A stretch of 64,000 bases of DNA from Nocardia rhamnosiphila NBRC 108938. Lineage in GTDB: Bacteria > Actinomycetota > Actinomycetes > Mycobacteriales > Mycobacteriaceae. This document shows, piece after piece, positions 1 to 7,942 of this stretch. The notes under the pieces are model-generated. The model had not been told where the DNA came from. It made no database searches and worked only from the letters and a program-made list of their open reading frames with translations. The translations under genes were made by a program, and so were the position numbers. Every line of letters begins with the position of its first letter. Position 1 is the first letter of the stretch. The stretch spans positions 620,001 through 684,000 of the forward strand of contig NZ_JOAJ01000005.1 in assembly GCF_000720425.1 (NCBI RefSeq), given 5' to 3'.

Positions 1-870
1 GTGCTCGGGGACGGCTGGGCATTGCGCGCCGATCGGTGGGCGGACAAATCGGCCACTGTGGAAGTGACCGCGATCAGCGACGAACTGGCCGAACGCATAG
101 TCGCGGAAGCGACGCGCGGTGCCGAGGAGGCGGCCCCTGCCGACCTGGCCTCGGTGAAGATGGGGTTCTGGCACCAGAGCGACCGCGGGGCCACCCGGCG
201 GGTTCTCACCGTCACCACGCCGGAGTGGCCGGAGATCCGCGGGAACTACAGCAGAAGCGTGGCCGATGCCCTGGACCGCCTGATGGCATTGCGTCCGGGC
301 GATATTCGTGGCCGGCTGCTCCTGCTGCACGGTCCGCCCGGAACCGGCAAGACCACCGCGCTGCGGGCGCTGGCCAGATCATGGTCCGAGTGGTGCCAGG
401 CCGATTGTGTACTCGATCCCGAGATGCTGTTCGCCAAGCCCGGCTATCTGATGCGCGCGGCGATGGGAGCCGAAGGCGAGGACGAACAGGCCGACCGCTG
501 GCGGCTGCTGATTCTGGAGGACTGCGACGAGCTCATCCACGCGGAGGCGAAGAGCTCTTCGGGACAGGGGCTTTCCCGGTTGCTCAACCTCACCGACGGG
601 ATGCTGGGGCAGAGTCGCGATGTGCTGGTGGCGATCAGCACCAACGAGGATCTGTCGCGACTGCACCCCGCGGTCACCCGGCCCGGGCGCTGTCTGGCCC
701 AGTTGGAGATCGGGAAGCTGTCGGCCGCCGAAGCCCGGACCTGGTTGGGGGATCACCCCGCCGCCGGGTCCGCCACGGAGTCGACGCTCGCGGAGCTGGT
801 CGCGCTCCGCGACGGCCGGGGGGATATCGCGGTCACCGCGGCTGCTCCCGATTCCGGCATGTACCTGTAG
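1..870 (+). CDS. AAA-family ATPase, possibly 5'-truncated
   Basis: P-loop ATPase. Counting from base 1, Walker A GPPGTGKT is at about residues 111-118, Walker B LLILEDCDE at about 169-177, and a sensor-1-like ISTNED and an RPGR arginine pair lie near 211-230. The first ~90 residues carry no domain I recognise. The arrangement resembles actinobacterial ATPases with a DUF5925-type N-terminus, whose substrate is unknown. The frame opens with GTG at the first base of the window, so the true start may lie upstream and I treat the 5' end as unproven. The last ~15 residues are low in complexity. No partner gene is evident downstream, since an AraC regulator follows after 111 bases. Confidence 0.75.
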   Translation: MLGDGWALRADRWADKSATVEVTAISDELAERIVAEATRGAEEAAPADLASVKMGFWHQSDRGATRRVLTVTTPEWPEIRGNYSRSVADALDRLMALRPGDIRGRLLLLHGPPGTGKTTALRALARSWSEWCQADCVLDPEMLFAKPGYLMRAAMGAEGEDEQADRWRLLILEDCDELIHAEAKSSSGQGLSRLLNLTDGMLGQSRDVLVAISTNEDLSRLHPAVTRPGRCLAQLEIGKLSAAEARTWLGDHPAAGSATESTLAELVALRDGRGDIAVTAAAPDSGMYL

Positions 871-981
871 GCCCGCGACTGCGGAGTCGAGAGCGGGGAC
901 GAGCCGGGCCGTAGCCACCCTTCCCGCCACCGGGCGGCCCGGAGCCGTCGTGGGCCCGGCGCCGCGGCTATCGTTGGGCGA

Positions 982-1929
982 ATGGATGCGTTGGCCGGGC
1001 TGCTGGAGGGTCCGCGGGCGCGGGGCGCGTTCCTGCTGCGTTCACTGCTGAGCCCGCCGTGGTCGCTACGCATCCAGGACGAATCGCCGTTGACGCTTGC
1101 CGCGGTGATCCGGGGGCATGCGTGGATTCTCACCGAGGACGGCGGCCGGTATCGGATGGGCGCCGGGGATGTGGCGGTGTTCCGGGGACCGCAGCCCTAT
1201 ACCGTCGCCGACGACCCCGCCACCGAGCCGCAGATCCTGATCAACCCGGGCCAGATCACCACCACGGTGGACGGTGAGGTGCTCTGCGAGACGATGAGCC
1301 TGGGTGTGCGGCAGTGGGGTAACGACCCCGCCGGGGAAACCGTGCTGGTCACGGGGTCCTACGAGCAGGCGGGTGCGGTGAGTCGGCGCCTGCTGCGCGC
1401 GCTGCCGCAGACCCTGGTGGTGCCGCGTGGACGTTCCGACGAGCGGGTGCTGAGCCTCCTGGTGGAGGAGACCGTGAAGGATCGGCCCGCGCAGAGCGCG
1501 GTGCTGGACCGGTTGCTGGACCTGCTGCTCATCGCGACCCTGCGCACCTGGTTCGCCGGGAACGAGGCACCGCCCTGGTATCACGCCTACAGCGATCCGC
1601 TGGTCGGTAAGGCGTTGCGGTTGCTGCAGCACAATCCCGCCCACGGCTGGACGGTGGCCGATCTGGCCCGGGAAGTGGGGTCCTCGCGGGCGGCCCTGGC
1701 CCGGCGGTTCACCGAACTCGTCGGCGAACCGCCGATGGCCTTCCTCACCGAGTGGCGGCTGGACCTGGCCGCCGATCTGTTGCAGGGCACCGACGAGACG
1801 GTGGAGACCGTCGCCCGCCGGGTCGGGTACGGCAGCGCCTTCGCGCTGAGTACCGCGTTCAAACGGCAGTTCGGGGTGAGCCCGCGTGATCACCGGCTCG
1901 GGGCCGCCGCGGTGCCCACGGCCGGCTGA
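982..1929 (+). CDS. AraC-family transcriptional regulator with N-terminal cupin
   Basis: A 315-residue regulator. Residues ~1-190 form a cupin-like ligand-binding domain of the cupin_6 type (an ILTEDGGRYRMGAGDVAVF-like strand run), and residues ~205-305 hold the paired AraC helix-turn-helix, with WTVADLAREVGSS as first recognition helix region and the conserved FKRQFGVSPRDHR tail. The start ATG follows TATCGT (969-974) by 7 bases and has no ribosome-binding site, which suggests a leaderless transcript. Regulators of this class often control neighbouring oxidoreductases or transport genes, but none is adjacent here. The target is unknown. Confidence 0.85.
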   Translation: MDALAGLLEGPRARGAFLLRSLLSPPWSLRIQDESPLTLAAVIRGHAWILTEDGGRYRMGAGDVAVFRGPQPYTVADDPATEPQILINPGQITTTVDGEVLCETMSLGVRQWGNDPAGETVLVTGSYEQAGAVSRRLLRALPQTLVVPRGRSDERVLSLLVEETVKDRPAQSAVLDRLLDLLLIATLRTWFAGNEAPPWYHAYSDPLVGKALRLLQHNPAHGWTVADLAREVGSSRAALARRFTELVGEPPMAFLTEWRLDLAADLLQGTDETVETVARRVGYGSAFALSTAFKRQFGVSPRDHRLGAAAVPTAG

Positions 1930-1948
1930 CCCCGGTATCGTCGGCCGG

Positions 1949-2383
1949 GTGACGCAGCAGTATCCGGTGCTCTGGCCGGTGCCCACCCGCTGGGCCGACA
2001 ACGACCACTACGGGCACGTGAACAACGTGACCTACTACGCCTACTTCGATACCGCGGTCAATGCCTGGCTGATCGACGCGACGGGTACCGATATCCGGGA
2101 ACTGCCCGCCATCGGGATCGTGGCGGAGACGTCGTGCCGCTTCCATGCCTCGCTGAGTTTCCCCGACCTCTTGCGAGTGGGCCTGCGGATCGCCCGCCTC
2201 GGCCGGTCCAGCATCACCTACGACCTCGCGATCTTCCGGGAGGCGGGCGACGATCTCGAGCTCGCCGCCACCGGGACTTTCGTCCACGTCTACGTGGACG
2301 AGAAGACGCGCAAACCGGTCGAGATCCCCGGGGTGATCCGCAAGGCCGCCGCGGGTCTGGTCACCGACGCCACCGAGCAGTAG
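1949..2383 (+). CDS. Acyl-CoA thioesterase, 4-hydroxybenzoyl-CoA thioesterase family
   Basis: A 144-residue single hotdog-fold protein, the usual family length. The N-terminal TRWADNDHYGHVNNVTYYAYFD is diagnostic, with the Asp and His-Asn expected at the active site of this class. It should hydrolyse an acyl-CoA thioester in the cytoplasm; the substrate cannot be read from sequence. I chose GTG at 1949 over the in-frame ATG at 1886, which lies inside the preceding regulator gene. TATCGT (1937-1942) sits 6 bases before the GTG, again consistent with leaderless expression. A long hairpin follows the stop directly. Confidence 0.85.
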   Translation: MTQQYPVLWPVPTRWADNDHYGHVNNVTYYAYFDTAVNAWLIDATGTDIRELPAIGIVAETSCRFHASLSFPDLLRVGLRIARLGRSSITYDLAIFREAGDDLELAATGTFVHVYVDEKTRKPVEIPGVIRKAAAGLVTDATEQ

Positions 2384-2431
2384 CCGGAAACCGTCTCTCC
2401 GGAGGCCTCCCGGAGAGCACCCGGTTTCCGG
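2384..2431 (+). terminator. Long hairpin directly after the thioesterase stop
   Basis: Outer arms CCGGAAACCG (2384-2393) and CGGTTTCCGG (2422-2431) are perfect complements, and inner CTCTCCGG/CCGGAGAG extends the stem to about 18 pairs around a short loop. There is no T-run, as is common for terminators of high-GC actinobacteria. It starts one base after the TAG. Confidence 0.7.
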
Positions 2432-2910
2432 GCGCCCGCGAATGACCCGCGGGCATTTCCGGTCGCCCTTCGTGATCTGCGCAGTGCGTTCCCCGGTGTT
2501 CCGTTAGCTCGTGCGGGGCACGGCGCACGGCCGCGGACAGTTCTTCGGCGGGACTGTCGAATTCGGCCATGAACAGGCGATAACCGTGTTACTGTCGTGC
2601 CGCGCCGCGCTGCGGAGTAGGTGCGTGAGCAGCGCGGCAGGGTGGTCGAGGTGTCTTCTCGATCGCACGGAAGGACAGGCCTGTGCAGGTAGTCGTCGGT
2701 GGTCGAGCGGCGTCGGTGAAATCCGGTGGCGGCGGGTCGCCGCAGCGGATCCGGCCGGTGCCCGGCGACGGCCGGCGGACCCGGCCGACCTCACTCACCC
2801 GGGCCGCGGCCGGTGTTCTCCGGCGCGCGAACGGGATCTCTTTCGGTATGCCCGTGGTCTCCGCCCGCGCGCGGGACGCGGCAGCCGACGGTGTAGTTCG
2901 ATAGAACGGA
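2432..2910 (+). other. Intergenic region with a doubtful 73-codon ORF
   Basis: No confident gene. A GTG-started frame runs 2683-2904 behind GGAAGGA (2669-2675) and ends in TAG only six bases before the ATG of the next gene, in the same frame. Its Arg/Gly-rich translation shows no domain. It may be a small gene, an interrupted 5' part of the next gene, or chance. Confidence 0.35.
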
Positions 2911-3486
2911 ATGGCAGATATGGCAGTGCAATTCGCTGTTTCCGGCGACTTCGGAGCCGATTCCACCCGCCCGGCCGCCCGCTGGGCGGACAGCCCCGGG
3001 CGCCGATCGATCCGGAACCGTGCCGCGGTCGTGGCGTCCACCGTCGCCGCCACGGTGGACTGCCTGGGCGGTTGGATCTTCGATCGAACCGCGGCGGGCT
3101 GCGAGACCGTCGTCCTCCTGCCGGATCCCGGTGAGACCCGAGCTCTGGACATTCTGGGCGCGAAAGCGATCGCACTCGCCGATGTGCCGGTCCGCGCCGG
3201 GTGGACCGCCGACCTCGACATACTCGCCGCCGCCGCGGATATCTACCTGGCCGACGCCCGGCTCCGCGACGAATTCCTGGCGCGGCGTGACCACCGGACC
3301 CGGCAGACCTACCTGTGGGGCCGGGGCCCCGCTGTCGAATACGGTGACGGGTTCGCGTTGGTGAACACCCATAAGGTCAGCCTGGCGGCACAGGCTTTCA
3401 AGCGAGCGGCACTGGACGCGGCCGGTGTCCCGGCCGGATCGCCGTCGGCCGCGGAGACACTCTGGGCGGACCCAGGTCGGCGGTAA
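2911..3486 (+). CDS. Hypothetical protein
   Basis: A 191-residue protein I do not recognise. The first ~35 residues are basic and Ser/Arg-rich. The middle (about 40-140) has an alternating helix/strand pattern with VVLLPDPGETRALDILG and ADIYLADARLRDEFLARR, suggesting a small Rossmann-like alpha/beta domain; the final part is Ala-rich. There are no cysteine clusters, signal peptide or membrane segment. The start could be ATG 2911 or ATG 2920; GAACGGA precedes the first. It stands alone between a terminator-flanked thioesterase and a convergent gene on the other strand. Codon use is like its neighbours, so it is probably a real gene. Confidence 0.5.
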   Translation: MADMAVQFAVSGDFGADSTRPAARWADSPGRRSIRNRAAVVASTVAATVDCLGGWIFDRTAAGCETVVLLPDPGETRALDILGAKAIALADVPVRAGWTADLDILAAAADIYLADARLRDEFLARRDHRTRQTYLWGRGPAVEYGDGFALVNTHKVSLAAQAFKRAALDAAGVPAGSPSAAETLWADPGRR

Positions 3487-3535
3487 CGGGCGGCAATTCC
3501 GGTAGTAGCCGCGCGGAAAACGGCGGATAAACGGT

Positions 3536-4588
3536 TCATTGTTGCTCTCGACCCGTGTTGTCCCCGCCGCCGTAGTATCCGGCGACGGCGGAGAATGCCG
3601 CTTTGGGCTCCCATGCCATGTCCGGATAGGTCGTGCCTCGGCGGCCGTCGAGAACTTTGACGATGCCGAGACTGGCGAGGTCCAGATCGTCTCGCGGGTC
3701 GCCGTCGGGGCGGTGGGGATGGTTGTGGAGCGCGAACAGGAACACGAATGCGCTGTCGACACCTTCGCTGTCGAAGATCTCCAGCAGTTCGGTGAGGTAC
3801 GCGGCCTGCCCGGCCTCGTCCCGGATGTAGTCCCCGGTCAACCGGATCGGATCACCGGTCGCAGGGTCGTATTCGACGATCTCGTTGCTGCGCGGCGCCA
3901 CATCGGCGGCGCCGTGCCAGGTGGCCGTGCCGAAACCGGTGATCGCCAGCGGCTTGTCCTGTGCCGCCAGCCTGCGCACGCCCATACGGAACTGGTCGGC
4001 CACCTCGGCGGAGCGGATGAGCTCGATCGATATGATGTCGAACGGTGTCCAATCGATCCGCTCGAGCGGTATGGCGCAGTAGGTGAGTTTGCCGCGGAAG
4101 TACTCGCGGACCACGGTTACCGCCTTTTCGAGGAAGTCGTCGAGGCGAGTGATCAGCTCGGCGAGGCGCTCGCTGCGGCCATCGGGGTGTCCGAGCAGGA
4201 ACTCGAGCCGCTCCCAGACGGTGTCGCCGGGCAAGAATTCCCGGTTCATCAAGCTCAGTTCCACGCCGGTGACGAACACGACCTCGGCTCCCGTCTGCCG
4301 CAGTCGCTCGGCCCGCCGCGCGCAGTCGGCGAACAGGGACAGGATCTCCGTGGTGGTCAGTTCCAGGGGGTAGGGCGAAAACCACACCTCGAGCCCCAGT
4401 TCTGCAGCGCACCGGGCCGCCAGTTCCAGCCGGTCGGCATCGCCGCCGACGATCTGAACAGCAGTGCAGTGCAGATCGTCTCGGATGATGGCCAGCTCAC
4501 GCCGGACGACCTCGAGGTCGAATTCGTTCCGTGACGCCCGGCCGTTCCGGATGAAACCGGTGTCGTAGGTCATCCCCTTGCCTCGCAT
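3536..4588 (-). CDS. Abortive-infection-like TIM-barrel (glycoside hydrolase-like) protein
   Basis: A 350-residue protein resembling a family of Streptomyces/Nocardia proteins annotated as abortive infection proteins, which look like glycoside-hydrolase TIM barrels. Family-like stretches are the N-terminal MRGKGMTYDTGF, VWFSPYPLE, VVFVTGVELSLM (Glu where retaining hydrolases place an acid) and the late DSAFVFLFALHNHPHRPDGD. There is no signal peptide, so it acts in the cytoplasm; its reaction is unknown. Start ATG 4588 has AAGGGA six bases upstream and replaces a longer frame beginning at 4651. It is divergent from a TetR gene with a shared palindromic region, suggesting control by that repressor. 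The phage-defence label is weakly founded. Confidence 0.6.
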   Translation of the reverse strand: MRGKGMTYDTGFIRNGRASRNEFDLEVVRRELAIIRDDLHCTAVQIVGGDADRLELAARCAAELGLEVWFSPYPLELTTTEILSLFADCARRAERLRQTGAEVVFVTGVELSLMNREFLPGDTVWERLEFLLGHPDGRSERLAELITRLDDFLEKAVTVVREYFRGKLTYCAIPLERIDWTPFDIISIELIRSAEVADQFRMGVRRLAAQDKPLAITGFGTATWHGAADVAPRSNEIVEYDPATGDPIRLTGDYIRDEAGQAAYLTELLEIFDSEGVDSAFVFLFALHNHPHRPDGDPRDDLDLASLGIVKVLDGRRGTTYPDMAWEPKAAFSAVAGYYGGGDNTGREQQ

Positions 4589-4632
4589 AGTGATCCCTTC
4601 TGTCGATCGGGTTTCGGTCGCCGTCAGCCTAG

Positions 4633-4681
4633 CCACAGAAAATGCGTGCACGCAATATTTCTTACACGCAGATTTCTGTGG
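4633..4681. promoter_or_regulatory. Putative TetR operator between divergent genes
   Basis: An imperfect inverted repeat pairs CCACAGAAAATGCGTG (4633-4648) with CACGCAGATTTCTGTGG (4665-4681), and a perfect 12-bp palindrome TGCGTGCACGCA (4643-4654) overlaps the left arm. It lies between the divergent starts at 4588 and 4694, the expected place for an autoregulatory TetR site. Binding is inferred, not shown. Confidence 0.6.
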
Positions 4682-4693
4682 CAGGATCGGATC

Positions 4694-5350
4694 GTGACCA
4701 CGAGACCGGCTGGATTGCGCGAGCGCAAGAAACAGGCCACTCGCGAGGCGCTGCGGGATGCGGCGCTGCGCCTGGCTCTGGAGCGGGGGCCGGACAGCGT
4801 GCGGGTCGAAGACATCGCCGAGGCGGCCGGTGTCTCACCGCGTACCTACAACAACTATTTCTCCAGTCGTGAGCAGGCGATCGTCGCCGCCGTCACCGCC
4901 GAGCGGGAGGCGCGAGTCGCCTCGGCGATAGCGGCGCGGTCCTCAGCGGATCGCCTCGCCGACGCCGTCCTCGAGGCGATCCTGGCGCAATACACCGATC
5001 CGGGTGAACGTCATCGCGAGGCCCTGTTGTTGATCACCACGCACCCGGCGCTGCGCGAGGCGTTCCTCGGTGCCACCGACGCGATTTCGCAACCCCTCGC
5101 CGCTGCAATCGCCGAGCGTCTCGGTGCGGCAAGCGAATTCGCCGCCCCCGTGCTCGCGGCCAGTGCGGCCGCCGCCCTCCGCGTCGCACTGGAAAAATGG
5201 CTACAGCCGACGGCCGGTACACCGGCCACCGCGGGCTTCGTCGTCGTATCCGGCTCGCTGCCCGATCTGCTTCGCGCCGCGCTCGCCCCGCTCGTACCGG
5301 CCTTCGACGCGGCCGAGGAGGAAGCGTCGCAACGCCCCGGACCTCGGTGA
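4694..5350 (+). CDS. TetR-family transcriptional repressor
   Basis: A 218-residue TetR regulator. The N-terminal helix-turn-helix (residues ~10-60) shows RERKKQATREALRDAALRLA, VRVEDIAEAAGVSPRTYNNYF and SSREQAIVAAV, all typical. The C-terminal ligand domain is Ala-rich and undefined. I chose GTG 4694 because upstream ATG 4646 would start inside the operator palindrome and add 16 non-conserved residues. It is divergent from the abortive-infection-like gene and probably represses both itself and that gene. Confidence 0.85.
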   Translation: MTTRPAGLRERKKQATREALRDAALRLALERGPDSVRVEDIAEAAGVSPRTYNNYFSSREQAIVAAVTAEREARVASAIAARSSADRLADAVLEAILAQYTDPGERHREALLLITTHPALREAFLGATDAISQPLAAAIAERLGAASEFAAPVLAASAAAALRVALEKWLQPTAGTPATAGFVVVSGSLPDLLRAALAPLVPAFDAAEEEASQRPGPR

Positions 5351-5519
5351 GAGAGGCGTTCTGCCCGGATATCAGCAGCCTGGTGGAGCCGACGGCCGAG
5401 TCTCGCGCACCGCGAAAGGGCACTACCGGAACCCGGGCCGCGCCGGTCCGATCGGTTTACCGAGATGGCCGGGCGTGAGCAACTCCGCGACGTCGGTGGG
5501 GCGGGGCAATCGTGGTCGG

Positions 5520-6257
5520 CTACCGGGTTGTCCGCTCGACGCCGGGGCCGCCTGGTCCGCCGCCGCTCACGGAACCGTTCGGCTCGCCGATACCGGGGCC
5601 GAACAGCGAGAACAGCGAGAAGTCCAGTGCCGGTGCGCCCGTTTGCGCTCCCGGCGCCGGTCGCTGTGTCGCGAGTCGGGTGTTGTCGCTGGTCAACCGG
5701 TGCATCACCCGGTCCAGCGAGGACAGGATCGTGGGCACGTCGGCCGTCCCGTCGACCAGTCGGCCGACCATCGCGTAGCAGAGATTGACCATGACCAGTG
5801 CGATATCGGTGACGTAATCGCGGTCCAGCCCGGCCAGAAGGTGCGCGGCGGCGGGCAGGACGGCCTCGAACCCCTGGCGGTCCAGCCGGTGCCCGCCCGC
5901 GGTGGCGCGGGCGCGGAAGAAGGCCAGCGCCATGCGCGGGCTCTGCTCCCACGGCTGGAACACCTGCCGGATCAGGCGCATCAACCCGTCGGCCAGCGGC
6001 TCCTCCCGCGGATACAGCGCCAGTTCGTCGTAGGAGTGCGCGGCCATCCACGCCGCCACCGCGGCCACGATCAGCTCGTCGCGACTGCTGTAGAGGCCGT
6101 AGATCGTGGTGAGTGATACCCGGGCCCGTTTGGCGACCGTGCGTAGCTGCACCGCGTCGTAACCGTCGGCTTCGATGATCTCGACCACGGAATCGAGGAT
6201 TCGCGCCGCCGTATCCACCTCACCGGGCCCATTCACCGAGTTATGGTAACCCGGCAT
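5520..6257 (-). CDS. TetR-family transcriptional regulator
   Basis: A 245-residue protein with a TetR DNA-binding domain at residues ~14-65 (ARILDSVVEIIEADGYDAVQ, LRTVAKRARVSLTTIYGLYSS). A helical ligand domain runs to ~200, followed by a Pro/Gly/Phe-rich tail of about 45 residues (ALDFSLFSLFGPG) that is unusual for the family. The recognition helix resembles the lipid/sterol-sensing KstR group, but that is similarity only. The tail ends 3' to the first TetR gene, with which it is convergent. Its target is not evident; the SDR gene next to it on the same strand is a candidate. Confidence 0.8.
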   Translation of the reverse strand: MPGYHNSVNGPGEVDTAARILDSVVEIIEADGYDAVQLRTVAKRARVSLTTIYGLYSSRDELIVAAVAAWMAAHSYDELALYPREEPLADGLMRLIRQVFQPWEQSPRMALAFFRARATAGGHRLDRQGFEAVLPAAAHLLAGLDRDYVTDIALVMVNLCYAMVGRLVDGTADVPTILSSLDRVMHRLTSDNTRLATQRPAPGAQTGAPALDFSLFSLFGPGIGEPNGSVSGGGPGGPGVERTTR

Positions 6258-6389
6258 TTCGGTACGTCCCGCGCGTGACCACCGCTTCCGGTGGCCGTAT
6301 CGGCAGCGGCCGCCGCGACTCCGCCGGCCGGGCGTGGGGAGTGTGACTGCGGGAGGAGCGTCACCGCGGAGCCCGGTGCGCGGCGGGAG

Positions 6390-7235
6390 TCACCGCGAGG
6401 AGTCGGGGCTCTCCAGCGCGTGCTGGAATCGGCGCATACCGCGGATCCAGCGGTCGTAGTCCGACCCCTTGTGCTGGTACATCGTCAGCACTTCCGGGTG
6501 CGGCAGGATCAGGAACTGTCCGGCCGCCATTCCGGCCAGCACCGTATCGGCGACTTCCTCCGCAGTGAGCACCGCGCCCGCGGATTTCACGGCGTTGATG
6601 GCCAGCCGCCCGGCGGCCTCGTTGTCCGGCGGGATCATTCCCTCGCGCAGCAGCGCCGTATCCACGCCCATCGGGCATACACAGCTGACCCGGATACCTT
6701 TGTCGCCGTAAGTGATCGACAGCCACTCCGCGAAACCCACCGCGGCGTGCTTGGACACCGAGTACGGCGCGGAACCCAGCTGGGTGAGCAACCCGGCCGC
6801 CGACGCGGTGCTCACGAAGTAGCCCGTACCGCGCGCCAGCCAGCCGGGGACGAGCAGGCGGGCGGCGCGGATATGGGCCATGGTGTTGATCTCCAGGGCG
6901 GCCGCCCACTGCGCGTCGGTGCTGTCCAGTCCGGCGCCGCCGCCGATCCCGGCATTGGCGAAGTACAGGTCCACCGGGCCGAAGGCGGATTCCGCGGTAT
7001 CGATCAGCCGCTGGATCACCGCGGGATCGGCGGCGTCCCCGCCGGCGGCGACGGCGCTTGCGCCGATCTCGCCGGCCACCTGCTCCGCGGTGGCCGGATC
7101 GAGGTCCGCCACGACGACCCGCGCCCCGTGGTCGGCCAGCCGTCGTGCCAGCGCCGCGCCGATACCGGATCCGCCGCCGGTGACGATGGCGGTCCGGCCC
7201 GAGAAAGTGTCCGCTACTGTGCCTGAGAGCTCCAT
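6390..7235 (-). CDS. Short-chain dehydrogenase/reductase (SDR)
   Basis: A 281-residue classical SDR. It shows the cofactor motif TGGGSGIG near residues 19-26, an acidic VVADLD (residue ~44) favouring NAD(H), NAG at ~93-95, the catalytic Ser in STASAAG and the YSVSK catalytic pair near residues 158-162. The C-terminal ~40 residues (LPHPEVLTMYQHKGSDYDRWIRGM) match the group of SDRs that act on lipid or terpenoid alcohols. It is 35 bases downstream of the Lrp regulator on the same strand, so the two may be cotranscribed. An imperfect inverted repeat (GCGACATA / TATGTGTCGC, about 7257-7280) lies between them. Confidence 0.85.
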   Translation of the reverse strand: MELSGTVADTFSGRTAIVTGGGSGIGAALARRLADHGARVVVADLDPATAEQVAGEIGASAVAAGGDAADPAVIQRLIDTAESAFGPVDLYFANAGIGGGAGLDSTDAQWAAALEINTMAHIRAARLLVPGWLARGTGYFVSTASAAGLLTQLGSAPYSVSKHAAVGFAEWLSITYGDKGIRVSCVCPMGVDTALLREGMIPPDNEAAGRLAINAVKSAGAVLTAEEVADTVLAGMAAGQFLILPHPEVLTMYQHKGSDYDRWIRGMRRFQHALESPDSSR

Positions 7236-7270
7236 GTCGGCACTCTAACGCTTACATGCGACATATGCCC

Positions 7271-7798
7271 TTATGTGTCGCTTAATCGGCGCCCGTCGGC
7301 GGGGCGCGCCTGCTCGGCGAGCCGGCGCAGCAGCGGGGCGGTGCGCGGCCCCACCGATTCCTGCATCACCAGGGCCATATTCGTGCGGACCACCCCGGGA
7401 ATCTTCAGGATCTGCCCGGTGATGCGGTAGAGATCGTCGGCGTCGCGGGCGACCACCCGGACCGTGAGATCGGTGGGGCCGGTCATACCGCACACCTCGG
7501 TCACCTCCGCGATCTCGGCCAATTCGCCGACCACCGCTTCCAGCCGGTGCTGGTCCACGACCACCGCGACGAAAGCCGACAGCCGGTAGCCCAGCGCCCG
7601 CAACTCGACCCGGCGTTCGAAACTGCCCAGTACGCCGGTGGCTTCCCAGCGGGTGAGCCGCGCCTGCACGGTATTGCGGGACAGCCCGAGCCGGGCGGCC
7701 AGTTCCACACCGGTGGCCCGGGGGTTGGCGATCAGTTCCAGCAGCAGGCGCGCATCGGTGGCGTCGACCACCGCATCGGAAGGCTCCGGATTGGTCAT
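7271..7798 (-). CDS. bkdR: Lrp/AsnC-family regulator of the bkd operon
   Basis: A 175-residue Lrp-type protein. The N-terminal helix-turn-helix (~10-60; DARLLLELIANPRATGVELA, LGLSRNTVQARL) is followed by a RAM ligand-binding domain (~70-150). Start ATG 7798 was preferred over the longer frame from 7840. It is divergent from the branched-chain 2-oxoacid dehydrogenase operon across 144 bases. Lrp-type BkdR proteins activate bkd genes in response to branched-chain amino acids in other bacteria, so the same job is likely here. The symbol rests on that context rather than on close sequence identity. Confidence 0.75.
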   Translation of the reverse strand: MTNPEPSDAVVDATDARLLLELIANPRATGVELAARLGLSRNTVQARLTRWEATGVLGSFERRVELRALGYRLSAFVAVVVDQHRLEAVVGELAEIAEVTEVCGMTGPTDLTVRVVARDADDLYRITGQILKIPGVVRTNMALVMQESVGPRTAPLLRRLAEQARPADGRRLSDT

Positions 7799-7836
7799 GT
7801 AACGCAGTATGACAGGGGAAGCGGCGGCAAAACCGT

Positions 7837-7884
7837 GCAATCTGCTCAGTTGTCGGATCGAGACTTGCGCAGATCGCTTAAGCG
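7837..7884. promoter_or_regulatory. Candidate Lrp sites in the bkd promoter region
   Basis: GCAATCTGC (7837-7845) and GCAGATCGC (7869-7877) form an inverted pair with one mismatch, centred about three helical turns apart as Lrp octamers prefer. A perfect palindrome CGCTTAAGCG (7875-7884) overlaps the right copy. They lie between the divergent regulator and the E1-alpha gene. Confidence 0.4.
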
Positions 7885-7942
7885 TGGATGCTATGTGTTA
7901 CAGGCCACATCGACGCGTGACCCGCGTGAGGAGGCGAGGCCG

